DNA from: Lithospermum erythrorhizon
Taxonomy: Eukaryota > Streptophyta > Magnoliopsida > Boraginales > Boraginaceae
DNA length: 64,000 nt
Direction: 5' to 3'
Assembly (NCBI GenBank): GCA_019722365.1
Contig: JADFUC010000655.1
Span: 1-64,000, forward strand
The first letter of the stretch is position 1. Every line of letters starts with the position of its first letter. The notes beneath the pieces were generated by a model. The model saw only the letters and a list, made by a program, of their open reading frames with translations, did not search any database and was not told where the DNA came from. Below, piece after piece: positions 62,717-64,000 of the stretch. Made by a program: the position numbers and the translations under genes.

Positions 62717-64000
62717 CTTAAGATTGCATATCAGACATACAAATAGAAAGATGTCAGAAGCAGTGCACCAATACAATAATTCTGAGATTAAATTTTTATG
62801 TCAATTGAATCACTTAACAAATGTTCAGTACAACAAAATTAATTTTAGCCAATATTTAACTGGGTATCCATATTTTCACATGGTGAATAAGATTTAATAG
62901 TTATGTCTAATACTCCTAGAAGAACGTAATTCTAACTTGAATTACTTGAAGATTGTCGGTATGTCAGAAGAAGCTTATACATAACTCATACAGTTGGACC
63001 AAAATCAGCAGTGGTAAGTAACCCATACACACAAATTGGGAGACTTCAATATGAAACTCGTAGATCTCAAACCCCATTTGTTCCATTACATACCAAAAAT
63101 AGGGTGCGTGGACTATGCTTAAGCTGCTTAAACACTAATGACCTCACATCAGCAACATATCCCCCTTACTTCTATTATTTCTCTCTTTTCTATTTTTTCC
63201 AAGTAACCCTAGCCTCCATCTCTAGGCTTCTTCTCTTCTTCCTTTCAAACCCTATAATTCCGCCCAATCTCCACCCACTACCATCCTGATTTCACGCCCT
63301 ATGCACCCTAAACCCAATCGTGAGTAGCCACCCACCTAATAACACTCATTTATTTGAGTAATTACTTTTCTGTCAATCATTATTATTTTTGTTAGATTTG
63401 AGTAAATATTTGATTGTTACTAGTATGAATTGGTAAATTGGAGCCAAAGTAAATTGAAGTGAAATAAACATTAATGTTAGCTATTTATGAATCATTGTCA
63501 TTTTTCTTGAATTTATGTAAAGATTTGATTTTTACTTGTGGAAATTGATAAATTGAGTGTGAAGTTCATTGATCTGAATGTATCTGCTGCAAAATCAGCA
63601 CCTTTAGTTGAAATTCACTGTGATTTTTTGTAGATGTAGTGTAGAAATAGAAAATATGTGTGAAAAAATGAACTTTCAGATCAGTTTGTTCAGAGTACAT
63701 GTGAAGAAATGAAATAGATTTGAGTGTGAAGAAATTCATGTTGAAATTCACTTCAGTATGTGTGAAGAAATTGTATAGGGCGAAATCTGTCTCCATATAT
63801 GTTCAGAGTACATGTGTACTCATTTACATTTTGACACCAAGTGTTTAACAGTTTTAAGATGGTAAATAGTTCATTTAGAATTGTAAAATGGAAGGAGTAT
63901 TTGATACCAAAAGAAATATATAAACAATATTTAGAAAACTCTGCTAGCTAAAAGAGCTATGCCTATGAGTACTCTTCCATACGGTTATGACATTTCTGTG
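62717..64000. other. Upstream of the UGPase-like exons; nothing assigned
   Basis: I looked for further UGPase exons on the minus strand and saw none. The pyrimidine-rich stretch at 63170-63290 yields a 92-codon forward frame that is a composition artefact. The remainder is AT-rich, with a repeated TGTGAAGAAAT/AAATTCA theme at 63690-63770. Confidence 0.4.

Noticed and set aside
63170..63290. Pyrimidine-rich forward frame as a signal peptide or membrane protein
   Set aside because: The Phe/Leu/Pro content reflects the CT-rich tract, and there is no support on either side.

Overview
The window reads as nuclear DNA of a flowering plant, most likely a eudicot. It is AT-rich, the genes are split by short GT-AG introns, it holds plant-type protein families (20S proteasome alpha-6, LURP-one-related, germin-like, UDP-glucose pyrophosphorylase-like), and most of it is decayed transposons and tandem repeats. 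No open frame exceeds about 146 codons, so gene models were built by reading exons and splice sites by eye.

Layout: 1-24 kb is a repeat domain. It holds an AT-rich array built on a unit of about 62 bp and a higher-order period of about 250 bp (1-1034, 1923-2215 and, in related form, 10.85-11.64 kb), a solo-LTR-like insertion inside the array, a C-rich low-complexity tract, a broken but collinear CACTA (En/Spm) transposase at 6.7-9.2 kb, a 127-bp tandem repeat, and LTR-retrotransposon remains of copia and gypsy character at 13-23 kb.

24.3-37 kb is a small gene island: an intact nine-exon proteasome alpha-6 gene (+), a three-exon LURP-one-related gene (-), a four-exon plant gene of unknown function with a one-base frameshift (+), and a germin-like gene broken by several frameshifts (-). 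These genes have unrelated jobs (protein turnover, a membrane/defence-associated fold, unknown, cell-wall cupin) and nothing suggests they act together.

37-61 kb is again mobile-element DNA: LTR-like blocks, a hAT-like element with GC-rich ends, recurring clusters of GCGTT motifs, two similar minus-strand LTR-like blocks at about 48.3-50.5 and 55.5-57.8 kb, and a Stowaway-like MITE. At 61.5-62.7 kb seven in-frame minus-strand exons encode the C-terminal part of a UDP-glucose pyrophosphorylase-like protein; a conserved segment and the family's conserved lysine are missing.

I found no convincing new biological system. The best leads are the proteasome gene's first intron, made of seven decayed copies of its own acceptor region with decoy splice sites, the altered UGPase-like gene, the frameshifted unknown gene with a GC-AG intron, and the distribution of the satellite-like repeats and GCGTT clusters.
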